From contig NC_134460.1 in NCBI RefSeq assembly GCF_047948215.1, positions 150,530,049 to 150,594,048 on the forward strand: DNA of 64,000 bases, given 5' to 3'. This stretch comes from Lycorma delicatula. Taxonomy: Eukaryota; Arthropoda; Insecta; Hemiptera; Fulgoridae. Below the pieces are notes generated by a model that had not been told where the DNA came from, did not search any database, and saw only the letters and a program-made list of their open reading frames with translations. How positions within the stretch are numbered: position 1 is the stretch's first letter; every line of letters begins with the position of its first letter. Shown here piece by piece: positions 46,781-59,865 of this stretch. Position numbers and translations under genes: made by a program.

Positions 46781-49337
46781 CGGTCAAACCTCTATATAAC
46801 AAAATCGAGAATCCTGGGAAAAATTCATTAAATAGAGGTTTTCGTTATACATTTATTTTTCTTAAGAGTGCTACAAAAAAAAAATGTTAATGTATTTTTT
46901 TATGTTAGGCAATACATATTAATCTAACACATTGTATGTAATGTATAAGAAGTATGTATCTTGAATAATGACTTACCTCGTACTTGGAATGGATGTAGGC
47001 TATACTTAAAAGCTTGTTGTACTCAGTTGTAGGTTGACACATTGTATTTTTATTTCTAGCAATAATTTTTCCACAACAATAACAAAAATGAATACACATT
47101 TTTTTTTAAATCGATTAAAAATCCACTAGTCCTAATGCATTCTTTATTTTTTGATAAGATATCAATAGGTAATGTTTACAGTGTATAATTTTTAATATAG
47201 TATTAATTTATTACTTGAAAAAGTGAGTAATTTTCTGTTGTTTTCAGTGTTGAAATAAGGTACTATGTTCAAAAAAACATTTATTTAAATACTTAAAAAT
47301 ACTGTCAGATACTTCATCTTTGAGTTGTAGTCTAAACCTAATTGTTTTAAATGACTGTAAAATCTTTTAGTTGGTAGGTTTTCTCTCCTCCTGCTGGTCT
47401 TCACAATTTTTGTCATCATCATCTTCTACTGGTTCAGAGGAATTAACATACGAAATATGTCGTCATCTGGAAAGTTAGAAACCGTAACCTGTTCATCAGC
47501 AATGATGAAATCTTCCAGTATAACTTCGTTACTCACATTTCCAGTTGTTTGGAAAAAATTCCAGTGACTTTTTAACTGTACTAGTGTCATATCATCTTCA
47601 TTCCATTCTGTCGTGGTGGTAGAGAAACCAGCTTTACAAAAACAATGGAACACTGATTCATCACTAACATCATTGGTCGATACTTTTCATAATTCAGAAA
47701 TGCACTGCCGGAGGTCAACAATATTAACAGGGCCAGTCTCATTGTTCTCTACAATAATTGTAATTTTTTTTGTGCTTTTTTTTTAGTGCAGTTTAAGATT
47801 TTTAATTACCCCCTGATCCATCAATTGTATAATTTATTAACTTTTATGTTATTTAATAGAGAATTAATGTCTTGAGGATGTCTCGTACGATTTTCAAAAA
47901 AAAGTACAATTTTTCTTTTTTGTCTTGTAATCTGTTAATCTGTTTGTCCAGCTCTTTTACTTTATCTTTAAAAATGTCAGTAGTCATCCACACCTTTCTG
48001 TTAAATGTGTAGACCTCTAGAGATTTAACTGCTTGAAAACAACATAGAGTTTTAGTTTTGCCAATTACCAGCATTTTAAGTCTTTCAGTCCCTAGAATAT
48101 TTGCAGCCAGTAACACTGTAACTCTTAGTTTATTATGTTTATCACCAAAGCACAGATCATTTTTAAAAGTTAACATTTTGTCAGGTAAACATTTGAAAAA
48201 TAGACCTGTCTTGTCCATGTTGAAAATGTCTTTTCATGGATATTCTTCTAAAATCAGTTTTAAGACAGTGCTTCCAAGTTTCACAGTCACTTACGCTGGC
48301 ACTGTACTTTCTCCAGAAATTACTTTATGAATAACACAATGTCTTTTTTAAACCTCACTAACCACCCGTTGCTAGCGTAGAAAAATTTGTATCCTAATAC
48401 AGCTCCAAATTCCAGGGATCTTTTATGCGCTGCCTTTTAATTTTTTCTCACCAGATTTTGTTTATCCCGGTTTAGTTCTTGCAGTCACACATCCTGATTT
48501 TTTAAATTGTTTACAATGAACTCGGTAGGATTCTAAATTTTTGTGTGATATTTTTATAACACCTTTGTCAACTTCATGTATAATGCTAATTTTTTCTGAA
48601 ACACGATGGCACTTCCGTTTGATATTGTATATGTCACACTAAAAAAACAGTATAGTACAGTACTGTATAATGTGAGTAACATAATCCAAAGACAGCGACT
48701 GCCTGAATTAATCCCAGGAAAAGTTATTGCTGAACTGTACGTATGAACTGAACAATAGAGGGAGTATATGTTAAATGTTTTCTAAGAATTCTATTTATGT
48801 CTATCTACTGTGGACAAATGTCTCTTTTAGATAAAAGTATACACAGTAATTTTAGTGCTTTGCATTAGTTAATTGATTTGGGAATTGCACTATTTTAATG
48901 TATAGGCAGGCAATAACTGCAGAACACGGGTTTAAATCTTTTATTAGAATTTTACTGTCAATGTGTTATAAGAGAATGTTGGGAATTTTCACTTTACCTG
49001 TTCAATAAAAATAACCTGTCATTCTTGACTGTTGTCAAGAATAGTTTGTGTTTGTATACAGGTACATTTACGTATGGAAATCAAAAACAACTACCTTAAA
49101 CTCACAGAGATGTCCAAAACACTAAATTTTATGTCATTATTTAAAAAAAAAACATTTTGTAAAAGTTACTGAATGTTACTACATACTGTATTATGTTAAT
49201 ATACAGTGTCACAATTTTATTATAAAGAGGAATACATTATTTATACATAGTTTTATTAAAATTTCACGGTGCAGTAAACAAATTTGTAAAATCAAAGTTT
49301 TTGTAATATCGAGGTTCATTATATAGAGGTTCGACCA
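46781..49337 (-). mobile_element. Full-length but decayed Tigger (pogo) transposon, 2.56 kb
   Basis: The left end (CGGTCAAACCTCTATATAAC, then AAAATCGAG) is repeated inverted at the right end (TGGTCGAACCTCTATATAAT, then CCTCGATATTAC on the - strand). TA flanks both ends (46779-46780 and 49338-49339). The TIR sequence (GTCAAACCTCTATATAA) is the classic pogo/Tigger type. The transposase is on the - strand between the ends. The 2.56-kb length is typical of a complete Tigger. Confidence 0.92.
47426..48660 (-). pseudogene. Tigger transposase with many disruptions (CENP-B-type DNA binding and DDE domain)
   Basis: From ~48640 downwards the - strand reads an N-terminal MTYTISNGSAIVFQKKLALY-like HTH, then KYHTKI and GAVLGYKFFYASNGWLVRFK, the CENP-B second DNA-binding region. 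The catalytic core follows: MDKTGLFFKCLPDKMLTFKN (48218, first Asp), NKLRVTVLLAANILGTERLK, MLVIGKTKTLCCFQ and a frameshift into the second-Asp region near 47880. The C-terminal WNEDDMTLVQLKSHWNFFQT (47653-47426) remains readable. Several stops and frameshifts show it is inactive. Confidence 0.85.
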
Positions 49338-49339
49338 TA

Positions 49340-51235
49340 TATGAAATGTGTAATAAAATGCAGCTGTACATGTGAATTTTTTATTAAATATGAAATTTCT
49401 ATATATAGACAGTTGTTAAATAAGTATTTTAACAATTATTCAATTACAACATAAGTTATTTTTTGGAACTGATACTTTGCGAGTTGTGTATTTGACCTGT
49501 TGGAGTAACAATACTTATAATGTAGTGACAATAAGTCATTATGCCAAAAAACAAGTGGGTAAGTAAATTAGTTAAAAATAAAACTTGTTTTCTGCACATA
49601 GCATTGAGATTTGTACGTTGTTGGTTGCTTCAGCCATGTCACATCAGTACATCAGATGGATCATACCTTGTACATGCTATTTTCCCTTTTGCATGCCAGT
49701 ATATTTTTGTTTATTATAACATAAATTGTAGTTGAAAATATTTTAGCTCAAAAAACAACTAAAAAATCTGCCTTAAGGTTGACTTTTATGAATTTGAGCC
49801 TTCAATCAATATGCTAAATGAATTTCAATAAAAACTATTTACATTATGTTAACACAATTTGGAATGGTAATAAAATAATTATGTAAATGATCTTTTTCAT
49901 AGCGGTTTAGTAATTATTGTTAAATGGTTTCAATGTTATTTAAATTTCATAAAATAGAAATTAAGTATTATTTTAAAAATTATAAATATTTAGTTGATTT
50001 CTGTAGAATATACAGATTACATACGTTTAATGTCATAGAATAAATAAAATAATACAAGTTAGTTTTATTAAATATTTATCACTCTATGAAAACTTGTAAA
50101 AATAATTGCATGCTTAAAAAATATTTCATATTTACTTAATTTAGCTTATTAATTCATTACAATAATTAATTAGTAGTTATATATTCTAGATTTTCAATGA
50201 TACATATGCATTAAAAATAGTACAAAGGTTTTATTATAAGTTAAGCAATAGTAAAAAATGAAAATGGAAAATATCTGAGCATAGTTGCTGCTTGAACATG
50301 AACATGTTTTCAACAAAAATATATACGTGAAATAAATGTACATCCAAACAGCATTTCATTTCCTTAGGATATCATTTAAAAAAACTATCTATCTTGTAGC
50401 TACTGTCACTGCACTAATGTTGTTTAATTGGTTTGCGTTATATAGGTATATTGGTGGCATTGTTTGTTTTATAGTCCTTTTACCAAAAAATAAAAAAAAT
50501 AAACTTAAATATTTTCTCATTCGAAATTTAGCACTAAGAATAAGGACAGATGTTTAGGTAAATGTATATATAATTTTTCAAAATATAATTCTAGGTTAAG
50601 ATCAGCAATGATGTGGTATATGATGTGTGAATATTTTATTAGGTAGATACTGTTTTAGAATTTTGCTTTAATTTTTTAATGCATCACTTTCTTGTTACTA
50701 TACCATTTATTTCTTTTAGAAATTTATTCTTTCAATGCCTTTAATACATGAAAAAATAAAATTTAATTGTATTTTGAAGGAATATTTGTACTGTAATCTG
50801 CTTTATAGAATCTGGTTTTATTTCTCTGTGCCTAAATTTTCAGTAATTCATTTAAGAACACAATAAAATTTTATTTTGAAATAATGCAGAAAATATTATT
50901 TAAAAAAAATTATGTAATTATAATTTTTATTTATATTTTTAAAGTTTAATAGCTCACTTTCAAAATTATGCTATTAATATTTTCTGGAATTTCAGTGTTT
51001 TTATTAATTGTGGTCATTCTTTACTCAGTTAAGTAAATAAAAATATTTTAAATTTAAAAGATTTTATTTATTTTTTGTCCGATAATAATTATGAAAGATA
51101 GAGATTTTAAAGTAGGGTGATACAAGATCTGAATAGAAATTTATAATTAATTTTAACCCCAAATCATTATTTTCTATAGATAACTCAAGAATTTACAGCG
51201 ATTAAAAACTAATGTTTTATTGAATCTTGATAATA
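49340..51235. other. AT-rich, CpG-poor DNA without features
   Basis: About 1.9 kb with no gene or repeat recognised. Confidence 0.5.
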
Positions 51236-52134
51236 CAAGGAACATTCAATAATTAATGAGAAAAATTGATGTAGAAAAAACTATTTATTCATTGACAATG
51301 AAACTTACACTACTTTTCAACATAGTCTCCAGCAACATTTAGATACTTGTCTCACTTTTCTGTGAGGATTCTGATTCCTGCAGCATAGAAGTATCTACTT
51401 TGCTGTTTGAACCATTTGTGTACTGCTTTTTTGACCACTTCATTGTTAATGAACTTCTTGTCATGTAAAAAGTCTTTGAGCGGGCCGAACAAATGAAAAT
51501 TGGTTGGGGTGAGGTCTGGGCTGTAAGAAGGATGTAGCAACAAATGCGAATCCAGGTGTCTTTATGGGTTTGAGCCAACTGTCTTGGAACCTTACTTGAA
51601 CATGTTTTGTGATAATTTAGCACATCATAAATGATCGAATGCACAGTTCCCAACACTAATATTACAGAAACTAGCAATTTGGGAAATTCTGACTCGCTTG
51701 TTGCGCAAATAAGATAATTTATGCAATTTTGCAGCGTGGTAGTCGACACTTCAACCAGTCTTCCAAAGCGATGGAGATCAGTCACACTTGTTCTGGCCGA
51801 ATTAAACTGTTCCACCCAGTTATACACATTACTACTGTTTAAAGTCTTTTCACCATACTATTTCAACATTCTTGAGTAAATTTTTGCTGGTTTCACACCT
51901 GATAGCAAACATCGTATCAGTGAATGTTGTTACTCTTCTGGTGTACACGTTTCAAGCAAAGTTGAATCTTGAAATCAACAAAGGAGGTTATGTCTTGATT
52001 AATTATGATCAAAAATCCAATTAAATGTGTTCCCAAGGTTGCCGACTTGACCCTCAAAAAGTTTCATTGTCATTGAATGAAACGCTTTTTTTCTATATCA
52101 GTTTGTCCCGTTAATTATCACTGAACGTCCCTTG
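51236..52134 (-). mobile_element. Mariner deletion derivative (899 bp) with TA target sites
   Basis: The ends CAAGGAACATTCAATAATTA (left) and CAAGGGACGTTCAGTGATAA (right, on the - strand) match over about 50 bp of inverted repeat. TA flanks both sides (51234-51235 and 52135-52136). A transposase on the - strand is joined across a deletion that removes its middle. The intact element would be about 1.3 kb. Confidence 0.9.
51310..51965 (-). pseudogene. Internally deleted mariner transposase
   Basis: The N-terminal part (51965-51580) reads LIRCLLSGVKPAKIYSRMLK, a stop, YGEKTLNSSNVYNWVEQFNS, then RFGRLVEVSTTT, the HTH region of a mariner transposase. It stops in the linker and joins, after a deletion of the first and second Asp region, to the C-terminal third (51543-51352). 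That part reads LLHPSYSPDLTPTNFHLFG, KDFLHDKKFINNEVVKKAVH and FYAAGIRILTEK. The third catalytic Asp site has Asn (PTNFHLF) where the family has PSDYHLF. It cannot be active. Confidence 0.88.
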
Positions 52135-55100
52135 TAATTAAGGCTAATTAAGTAATTTTATATATATGATGGATTTTAAAATTTTTTGTCTTATTCATGT
52201 TTCTTAGTACACCCCACTAAAATTTATTTTATATAAACGATATACACGCTGCAAGTTGCTGATCTTTGTACTAGAATATTTATGTAGATGTATTTATTAT
52301 ATATTTAGATTTCTTTCACAATCTAAATTTTATCATATCAGTGAAAATGTGTTCATTATTTCTAGTATCAATCAAATCTAGAATCGCTTAGTTTCAAACT
52401 AAAAAGAAAATTCTGAAATTTAGAAGAAAAAAATTCTAAAAATTTTTAATACTGCTTGATGGAACTGATTGAAAATTTAAATATCTGTTACATTATAAAT
52501 ATTTTTTTTTTATCGACTAGTTTAACTATAATATTTTATAAACTGTATAAAAATCCATACACACAGTCATTAAATAAAATTAAAAGTATAGTCTGTGAAT
52601 TAGTGCAGCTGTACTTGGTTTCATAGTTAATGAATGTCATCAGGAAGTAAAAAATATATACATATATATATATATTTTAACATCATAAGGAGACATTTAA
52701 AATGCTCATACTGTTAATAATACTGTCATTAATAATAATCAATAGATATTGCTTTTAATTGTGGTCAGTAGTAACATAAACTTAGTAGTATATAAACTTT
52801 ACAATTTTTATCAGATTTAGACTGTAGCTTAGTATTTATTAGATATGTAAAAATTTTAATTAAATAAAACAGTTCTTTTGTTAAATTTATCTATTACTAT
52901 TAAATAATTTTTAATTGAATTAGTTGATAATATTGTATTAATTTATTAATCTTTTTAATGGAGCAACACTGCCAGTATGGAACTTTTTGTATAAATATAC
53001 AAAAAGTTGTACCATTCTACTTCTGTTTACTACTTTGGTTCTTAATATTTTCAATGTTCAATTTAATTATTATATAAGAGTAATTAATATTATTGTTACT
53101 ACTAATAATTTTTATTGAACTACAAAAAGTGATTATTTTTCTCGTAGTTATTTGAAAATTTTTTTTTTTTTAATTACTCCTAAATTAAGGAATAAACATA
53201 TAGTGGAGGTTCCCAATTTTTTAGAATATGCCTAAAAATATCTGGAGTTCTGAATGCGTTGGTTACTGGCTATGGTGATATAAGCTGTAGTAGCAGCTTG
53301 TAACTGAAAAGTATGTAGAACAGTAAAAAAATAAAAATCTAAAAAATCTGTCTTTTGAAGTTTCGTGCCTTAAGAAGACATTAAAAAAAACTTAATAAAA
53401 AAAATAGATTTATGTAAACTGTAAATAATCTGTGAAATTTTTTTTATTGCAGTGCTTTCAAGTCCAAAAATCTATTTTTGTCAGACATATGTTTCTGCAT
53501 TGTATGTTGGCCTTATACCTCTGAATTGATTTTCTTCAAATTTGGTAGACAAAGTACTACCTTCAGGGAGAAACAATGTATTATCTTTGCAAAAATTGGA
53601 AAAAGGGGTGAGGTGTTTTGGCTGAAAAAAATTTCATATCTTTTAGTTATATCTTGCTTCAGAAAAGGAGTTAATGAGAGTTTTTGCATCTATATTTTCT
53701 ACATCAATACGTCTGCATGCCACTATAAAAAAAATTTTTATCTCATTTCCAATTGTCTACGGTAACAATAAGTATTTTTTTTAAATTGTGTTTTAAATTT
53801 AATCTCACAACTTACCTGTTGTGTTGAAAATATAAAAATATTAATTTTTTAAAAAATTTTAAACTAAATTTTAAAAACATTTAAACAAATTTAAATTTTT
53901 TTAAAAACAACTTTATACCAACTCCCGATGAAAAACCATCTACCTGATAGTTCCGATAGTCCAGAACACTATCCATTAAAATTTTATTTACAAAATAAAA
54001 ATGTTACGCAATTCATTGCCAGTTTTTTTCCTCCAGTAGGAATTATCTACCCATTTTTTTTATCATTGTCGGTGGGTGATGGTCATGCTCTACTCACTTG
54101 TTTTATTAATAAAAAAAAAAAAAAATTGAAGTAAAACACATTGTGAACTGCCACAAACAGATAAACATGTTCAATAATAGATTTTGCTTTTTTAATTACG
54201 TTCTTTAACGAATTAATTTTTATTTATTGTTTAGAACTTTATTATATTCGAAAAATGAAAATAATTAATTGAATCCAGGTTTCGAAGAACCAAAAACAAC
54301 TAGATTGATGACTCAAAGAATTTAGAAACTGGTAATTCAGAAAAAAATAGATGGTTAATGATATATTCAACAGTAATTTAAATTTTATTAAGATAATAAG
54401 TATTTATTATTTAAAGTTGAATTTTCAGGTATAAAATACTTCAGGAAATTATTTTTTTTGTATTAAAATACACAAGGGTTATCATCAGCAAACTCTACAT
54501 TCTTCATGATTAAAATACAGCTGTGAGGCTGTACCAGATACATTTCTGCAGCAGAAGTTCCATAATAGTTTTTTTGTAAGTTCTTTTATCTAAAATAACA
54601 GTCATGTATGCTTCTCTTCTGCTTTAAATTCTGAAGTACCTAGGTCTTAATGAGTCGGTTAAACTTTTAATCTTATTTCAGAACCTGCTTTTTCATGTTT
54701 ATTATCGATGCTGATGTCTAATACTTAGTTTTTTATCATCTTGATGTAATCACAACCACAATAATACTAATTCTTCCTGGATATGGGCTGCAATAGTTTC
54801 TATGATATAATGAAAGTTAAGTTCTAGAGATATACGTTTTTAGAATATGAAAATGCATGGTTTTTATACGGTGAACTAATGAACAGAGATTTTGGGGTTT
54901 CTTAATATCAATAACCCTAAATGTATTTTTCATATCCATCATTGTAGGCGATGAAATGCTTTCAAGGATATTAAAATGCATATTAATAAAATAATGCATA
55001 GCAAAAATAATAATTTATCAGCGTTCATTTCAGCTTATAAACATTCCATTTGAATGTAGTTTGTAGGTCTCTACCTAAAACCTTTACACACTTTCTACAT

Positions 55101-56379
55101 AAATTGTGGATAAATCCTTTTAAAAAAAAAAATATTTATAAAACAGACATAAAATAATAACACTGTCAATAGTTCAAATATTAATTTATAGAGTTGTGCC
55201 TGGATTACGTCACAAAATTTACCTTGTAAATTTTATTTTCTAATATAAAATATACAAATGGACTGTTTGAATCAATATTTATTAAATATGCATATGTTTC
55301 TTTACATTGAAATATGAATCTGTTTTACTTTTTTTTTAACATTCAGCAAAAATTGGAAATTTTTATACTGTTTTTCTTAATGTTTGTAGTATTTAAAAAC
55401 AACCAATATAAAAAATTAAATACAGCTTTAATAATTTCATTCAAAATATAGTTTTTGAATACTTAGTACTTATGTAAATGGTAATGCGTTATTGTCCATA
55501 ATCAAAAGTTACTATTTTGAGTAGTGATCAACTATGCAGAGACCAGCATCAACGTCCTCCATTTCTTCATGAAGACTTCATTATGTCTGCAGTGATATAT
55601 ATATATATTACTCAAATTTAAAAAGTTTTAAATGTGTTAAAACTTGTAACGCTTTTAAAACTAAATGTTCTTATATTTTTAGGTTTCAAATGAAACAAAA
55701 AATATAAAAACTCAATGCAACAGGAAAAAAAGAAGTTTAAAATTTAGCAATCATTCTTTTATCGTACTTTTAAAATTTTTATTTTATTAAGTCTCTTGAT
55801 TTCTTTTTATTATAGAGTTCAACTCCATAAATTCAGCTTCTTTTTTCTTTTTTATCGTCCGATGATTTTCATGAACATTTTATTTATACTTACTTGTGTA
55901 TTACATTAATTCTGTTAAGCAAAGGTTTTTCAAGCAAACCTTTTTTTACAAGACACCCTTTTCTTATGAGAATTTTTTTAAGACAATTCATTAATTGTTA
56001 ATCTAAACCCGATCTTGTACACCATTTTATTAAATATTTTAATGCGTAAATAATATCTTAGTTTGCTGTGTTATATTTACTATTGATCAAACTATGAAAG
56101 AAATGTTTCTTAATAGGTAACAAAATTTCTTTTAAAAATTTTAGTAAGAAAATAATTAAAAATCACATACTCTTTCAAATGAGTGATGAATTACTAAGGG
56201 ATATGAATTCCTTCTGTATTGAATTACGACTGCAAAAAATTCATTTACTTCCGTACTTACAAAATATAAAAGTTTTAAAAATCGAGGAATAAATTAGAAA
56301 AGTTTTGTTGAAGTACAAATAAGTTCTGTTTATTCAAATTATTTCTGTTTCAAGTTTTGTTCTTATTGCAACAAACTTA
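52135..56379. other. AT-rich, CpG-poor DNA without recognised genes
   Basis: About 4.2 kb. Open frames at 53478-53765 and 53928-54134 have no recognisable motif. Only two CpG occur in 52381-52980. No exon was identified. Confidence 0.5.
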
Positions 56380-56407
56380 CAGGCATCGCAACTTATTGCG
56401 ATGCCTG
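56380..56407. repeat. Perfect 12-bp hairpin near the right edge of the CpG-poor domain
   Basis: CAGGCATCGCAA, a CTTA loop, and the exact complement. It has no T tract of a terminator and its function is unknown. Confidence 0.6.
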
Positions 56408-57235
56408 TTTTTGCGATTACTATTATTAGGAAAAAACTTTGCGATTACTCCCATTTACTCCAAAAATGACTGCTGAATTCTCATTTGCGCCACAGTAAGG
56501 AGATAGGTGTGACTTATCAAAGAAGAGTCATTTAAAAGAACACAATTACTTTTATACAAAATTTTCAAAGGTACCAAAAAATTAAAATTTTTGTGTTTAC
56601 ACAACACAGCCCCTTTTTGTAGGAAAATTCAATATAAAGGAACTATTTTCGGTTTTTTAAGAAATTACTTGTACCGATACTAAATGTGCTAGGTGAACAA
56701 TTTTGCTTACTTTGCATTGTAAAATTTAAGAATAATTAATTATTACATTTAATTAAAATAATATTCCGTGAATTTATTTGAGTTTACTATTTCGTACAAT
56801 ATTAAAAAGGTATACGCCGACTGAATTAGAACCAAAATTAATTTGCATTGGATAGGGATCGAGTGACTTGAAGATTGTAATTTACTCTGTCACGTTCTTA
56901 GTGTACTCTTCAGTATTCAGTTAGCTTGTCGAGTGAAGAATAATCTAACGTTGGGTTTGTGTTAACGAATTCATCATGATTCTGCTGAGTCATGTTCCTT
57001 GTATCGGTGCCCGTTCGCAACGCGGCCGTATCTATATACAACACTATAATCATTAGCGGGCATATAATTAATTTGTCATACAGTAGTCGTAATCAAAATA
57101 TAATGTTACGTCTTATCAATTCTATTAAAACAAAAGAGTGATCTTTCCATACAATCGGTTTGTTATTAGTAAGTTTCGTGTATTAAAAGTAATTTTATTG
57201 TGTATAAAACTGACGAATTGGCAAGATGCAGTGAC
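56408..57235. other. Intergenic DNA where CpG density rises
   Basis: CpG becomes frequent from about 56800. TCAGTTAG, an initiator-like string, occurs near 56917. No promoter can be supported on this alone. Confidence 0.4.
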
Positions 57236-57530
57236 AAAACCGTGCTTCGATTACCTCCCTATCATTGTGTACCCAACCCATTAAGAGTTAAAATTAAAAG
57301 TTACGTAGCGTCAGAACATACCGCTTTTATAATATTTGATGATAAAAATTTACGCTTGAAACATCATCGATAAAACAGGCCAGCAGGAATGGGAAACCCG
57401 TGTAAAACATGTCAGGGAACCGAATTATTGGTAATCGGATAATATAATAGAAAAAAATATCGAACTTCCCGTTGTAGCTCTCAATACTGACAGCACTACG
57501 GATTTCTCTCTGTCAGATGACGAAAACTGA
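57236..57530 (+). pseudogene. C-terminal fragment of a DDE transposase (IS630/Tc1-like)
   Basis: The + strand reads KTVLRLPPYHCVPNPL, then VKIKSYVASEHTAFIIFDDK, a stop, and after a frameshift EWETRVKHVREPNYW. NIIEKNIELPVVALNTD and FSLSDDEN end at TGA 57528-57530. LRLPPYH...NP with the following VK..V and the EW..RV.HV block are the pattern at the C-terminus of DDE_3-type transposases common in insects. The catalytic Glu in the usual NPIE position is lost (NPLR). No TIR was identified. Confidence 0.6.
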
Positions 57531-58556
57531 ATTCAATTTACGATTTGTTTATTATCATATAAATTTAATCAAGATATTAGTGAAATTTTATTGTTTGTGG
57601 ACAACTCGCTTTTTCATAACTCTTAAAAAGATCAAATAAAATGTCTTAATTTCTTTAAATTTAAAACGTATATATAATTTTTGTAAAATATAACAACGCG
57701 TGGTTGCTGAATAGTAGTTTATTTTAGCATCAGGATTTACAGGAGTTGCTTGTGAATCGGTCGCCTGAACGGTCGTACGCGCATTCTGTTTACTTTGTAA
57801 ACACTATATGCCGACCGATTAAGATATAAACACATCGGTGGTCGGTATTAATGAATTAGTTGTAACGCGTTTTATAAGAAAACCCTGAGACAGAGGTAAG
57901 AAATTTTTTTAAATATATGTTCGATCCATTGGAAGTAGACTCCAGAAAAAAATGATTGTTTTTATAAAAGTATTACTTCGAGAAATCGACCGATAAAACT
58001 TTCAGCAATACGACTGGCATTTATAATATTCCATAAAAAAAATTCAGGGGGACTTTCAGACTCTTTTAATAACAAATATTTCTTTCGATTATCTTTGACT
58101 GTACGAATATTTTCTACATAGATGTAGATAAAATCATATTTATACATTATTATAATTAGTAGATTTGTAGACGGCTTCTTGATATTATAATTTTTTTTAA
58201 GATTTGAAAACAAAAAATAATGAGTATTAAATGTAATGGTTTTATACGTAATATTGTATATTAATTTTATTTATAAAATTTTCATTATAAATAATTATTG
58301 TAAGTTTAGTATATTAAAAACTAATACATAATTTAGTTAAGTTAGAATTAGTGTTGAAAGGCCATATTTAAAGAATTTAGTTATATTTATATTAACAATT
58401 AATATTAAATTATCAAGTAATCATTTTAAATTTACGGGCAGTACATAGGAATCGCTCGTATTCTGTTACCAATGATAAATATTGATATTATTATTATTAT
58501 TATTATTATTACAATTATAATTATATTCTGTGTTCATATATTAAAAAATATATACA

Positions 58557-58602
<46 letters not shown>

Positions 58603-58998
58603 AATTCTTATTAAAATAATTTAAAATGCACTTAAATTTAATATTATTAAGCTTTAAACCATTAATTATTTAAATGTAATAAATGTAATCATATATAATT
58701 CATATTAGTTGTATAACGTTAAATTATAAATTAAATGTATGTTGTTATTTGTATCCGTAATTATTAATGTCTTAAGATTATATTTTAAGTTATTATTTAT
58801 TTTATGTAATATTATGAGCACAAGGCTGTTTTACTAACAACGAGTCATCATTTTGTACCGGTTTTAATATTAAAAATAATACCCTTATCAACACGACTTT
58901 ACATTTGAGACGCACAAAAAAAAGTTATTTTTTCTAAAAAATGAAAGTTACAATAGTTTTATACGCATTTAGACATCTTTGAAATATTGCTGCTAATA
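57531..58998. other. AT-rich intergenic DNA with (ATT)n tracts
   Basis: (ATT)n tracts occur at 58486-58512 and 58558-58602. TA at 58997-58998 is the target copy for the next element. Confidence 0.55.
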
Positions 58999-59790
58999 CA
59001 GTGCGGCACGAGGAAATGGGAAATCTTGAAGTAACTCTCACAAAAGTAAAAAAAAATGAATTTACAAATTTTATTGTTGAAAAAAAAAAAGAGGTAAATT
59101 ACGTACCGTTAAGTGTCCCGACACAAAAGATTTCAATTTCTAAAAACGATGCCATAAGATAATGGTAATTCAAACGTATGCATTCCTGGAAGCGAACGCC
59201 GAGATTTGTACGGTACTTTGAAACACTTCCACGGGAATTCATGGGACCGCGTATTCTGACGGTTTAAGTTCCTGTACAACTCGAATTTTGTAAGGGTTAA
59301 ACTTCAAATCGCCGTGGAATATTCGGCGATCGGTCGTTCGGTTTAGGTTCAATGCTGCTGCGAGTTTCCTTGCCGATTGTCACGGGCTCTTTCCGATCAA
59401 GACCCGAACTTCGATGTTTTCTGAAGTCCGTCGAACTCGTCGACCGTCGATGAACTAACTAGTTGTCGTCGACGGTGGTTTCTTTTTGAGAACCGAAACC
59501 GTCTCCTCGAAATTCTCAACCCGTGTCTTGATGGCGTGGTAAGATGGAACGCGACCCTTACATCCTAAATTGTAATGGCGTCAGAATTCCAGTTGAACAG
59601 CAGTCACACCGTCACCGTTCTTGTAAAATGCCTTCACGGCAAACGCACGTCGGGAACCGGTCCACCGGTCCATGATTACTAAACGGGCGGGTAGTTGTGT
59701 GCACAGAAGGATGCCGCTCCAACCTTTCTATCAGCTTCTCAGGACTGCCACTGCTACTTTCAAAATTTCCCGTTTTCCTGTGCCACTCTG
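58999..59790 (-). mobile_element. DD41D mariner-like deletion derivative (792 bp)
   Basis: The left end CAGTGCGGCACGAGGAAATG is followed by GGAAATCTTGAA; the right end on the - strand is CAGAGTGGCACAGGAAAACG followed by GGAAATTTTGAA. TA flanks both ends (58997-58998 and 59791-59792). The interior is CpG-rich and carries the N-terminal third of the transposase on the - strand. About 550 bp of the catalytic region are missing compared with a ~1.34 kb element like 17330-18668. Confidence 0.92.
59100..59673 (-). pseudogene. N-terminal part of a DD41D transposase
   Basis: From ATG 59673-59671 the - strand reads MDRWTGSRRAFAVKAFYKNG, a stop inside VQLEF*RHYNLG, then RVPSYHAIKTRVENFEETVS and VLKKKPPS. 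After more stops come GRRVRRTSENIEVRVLIGKS, SARKLAAALNLNRTTDRRIF and DLKFNPYKIRVVQELKPSEY. This is the two-part HTH DNA-binding region and linker, aligning with residues 1-140 of the 17444-18544 transposase. The reading ends where the catalytic domain should begin. Confidence 0.88.
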
Positions 59791-59865
59791 TATAAAATAA
59801 ATGTAATTTTGAAATAATTGACTAATTTTTCATACGGATGTAGTAATAACTTTTTTCTTTTCTTT

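Noticed and set aside
53478..54134. Two open frames in the CpG-poor domain as exons
   Set aside because: No acceptor/donor pair in matching phase and no recognisable protein sequence.
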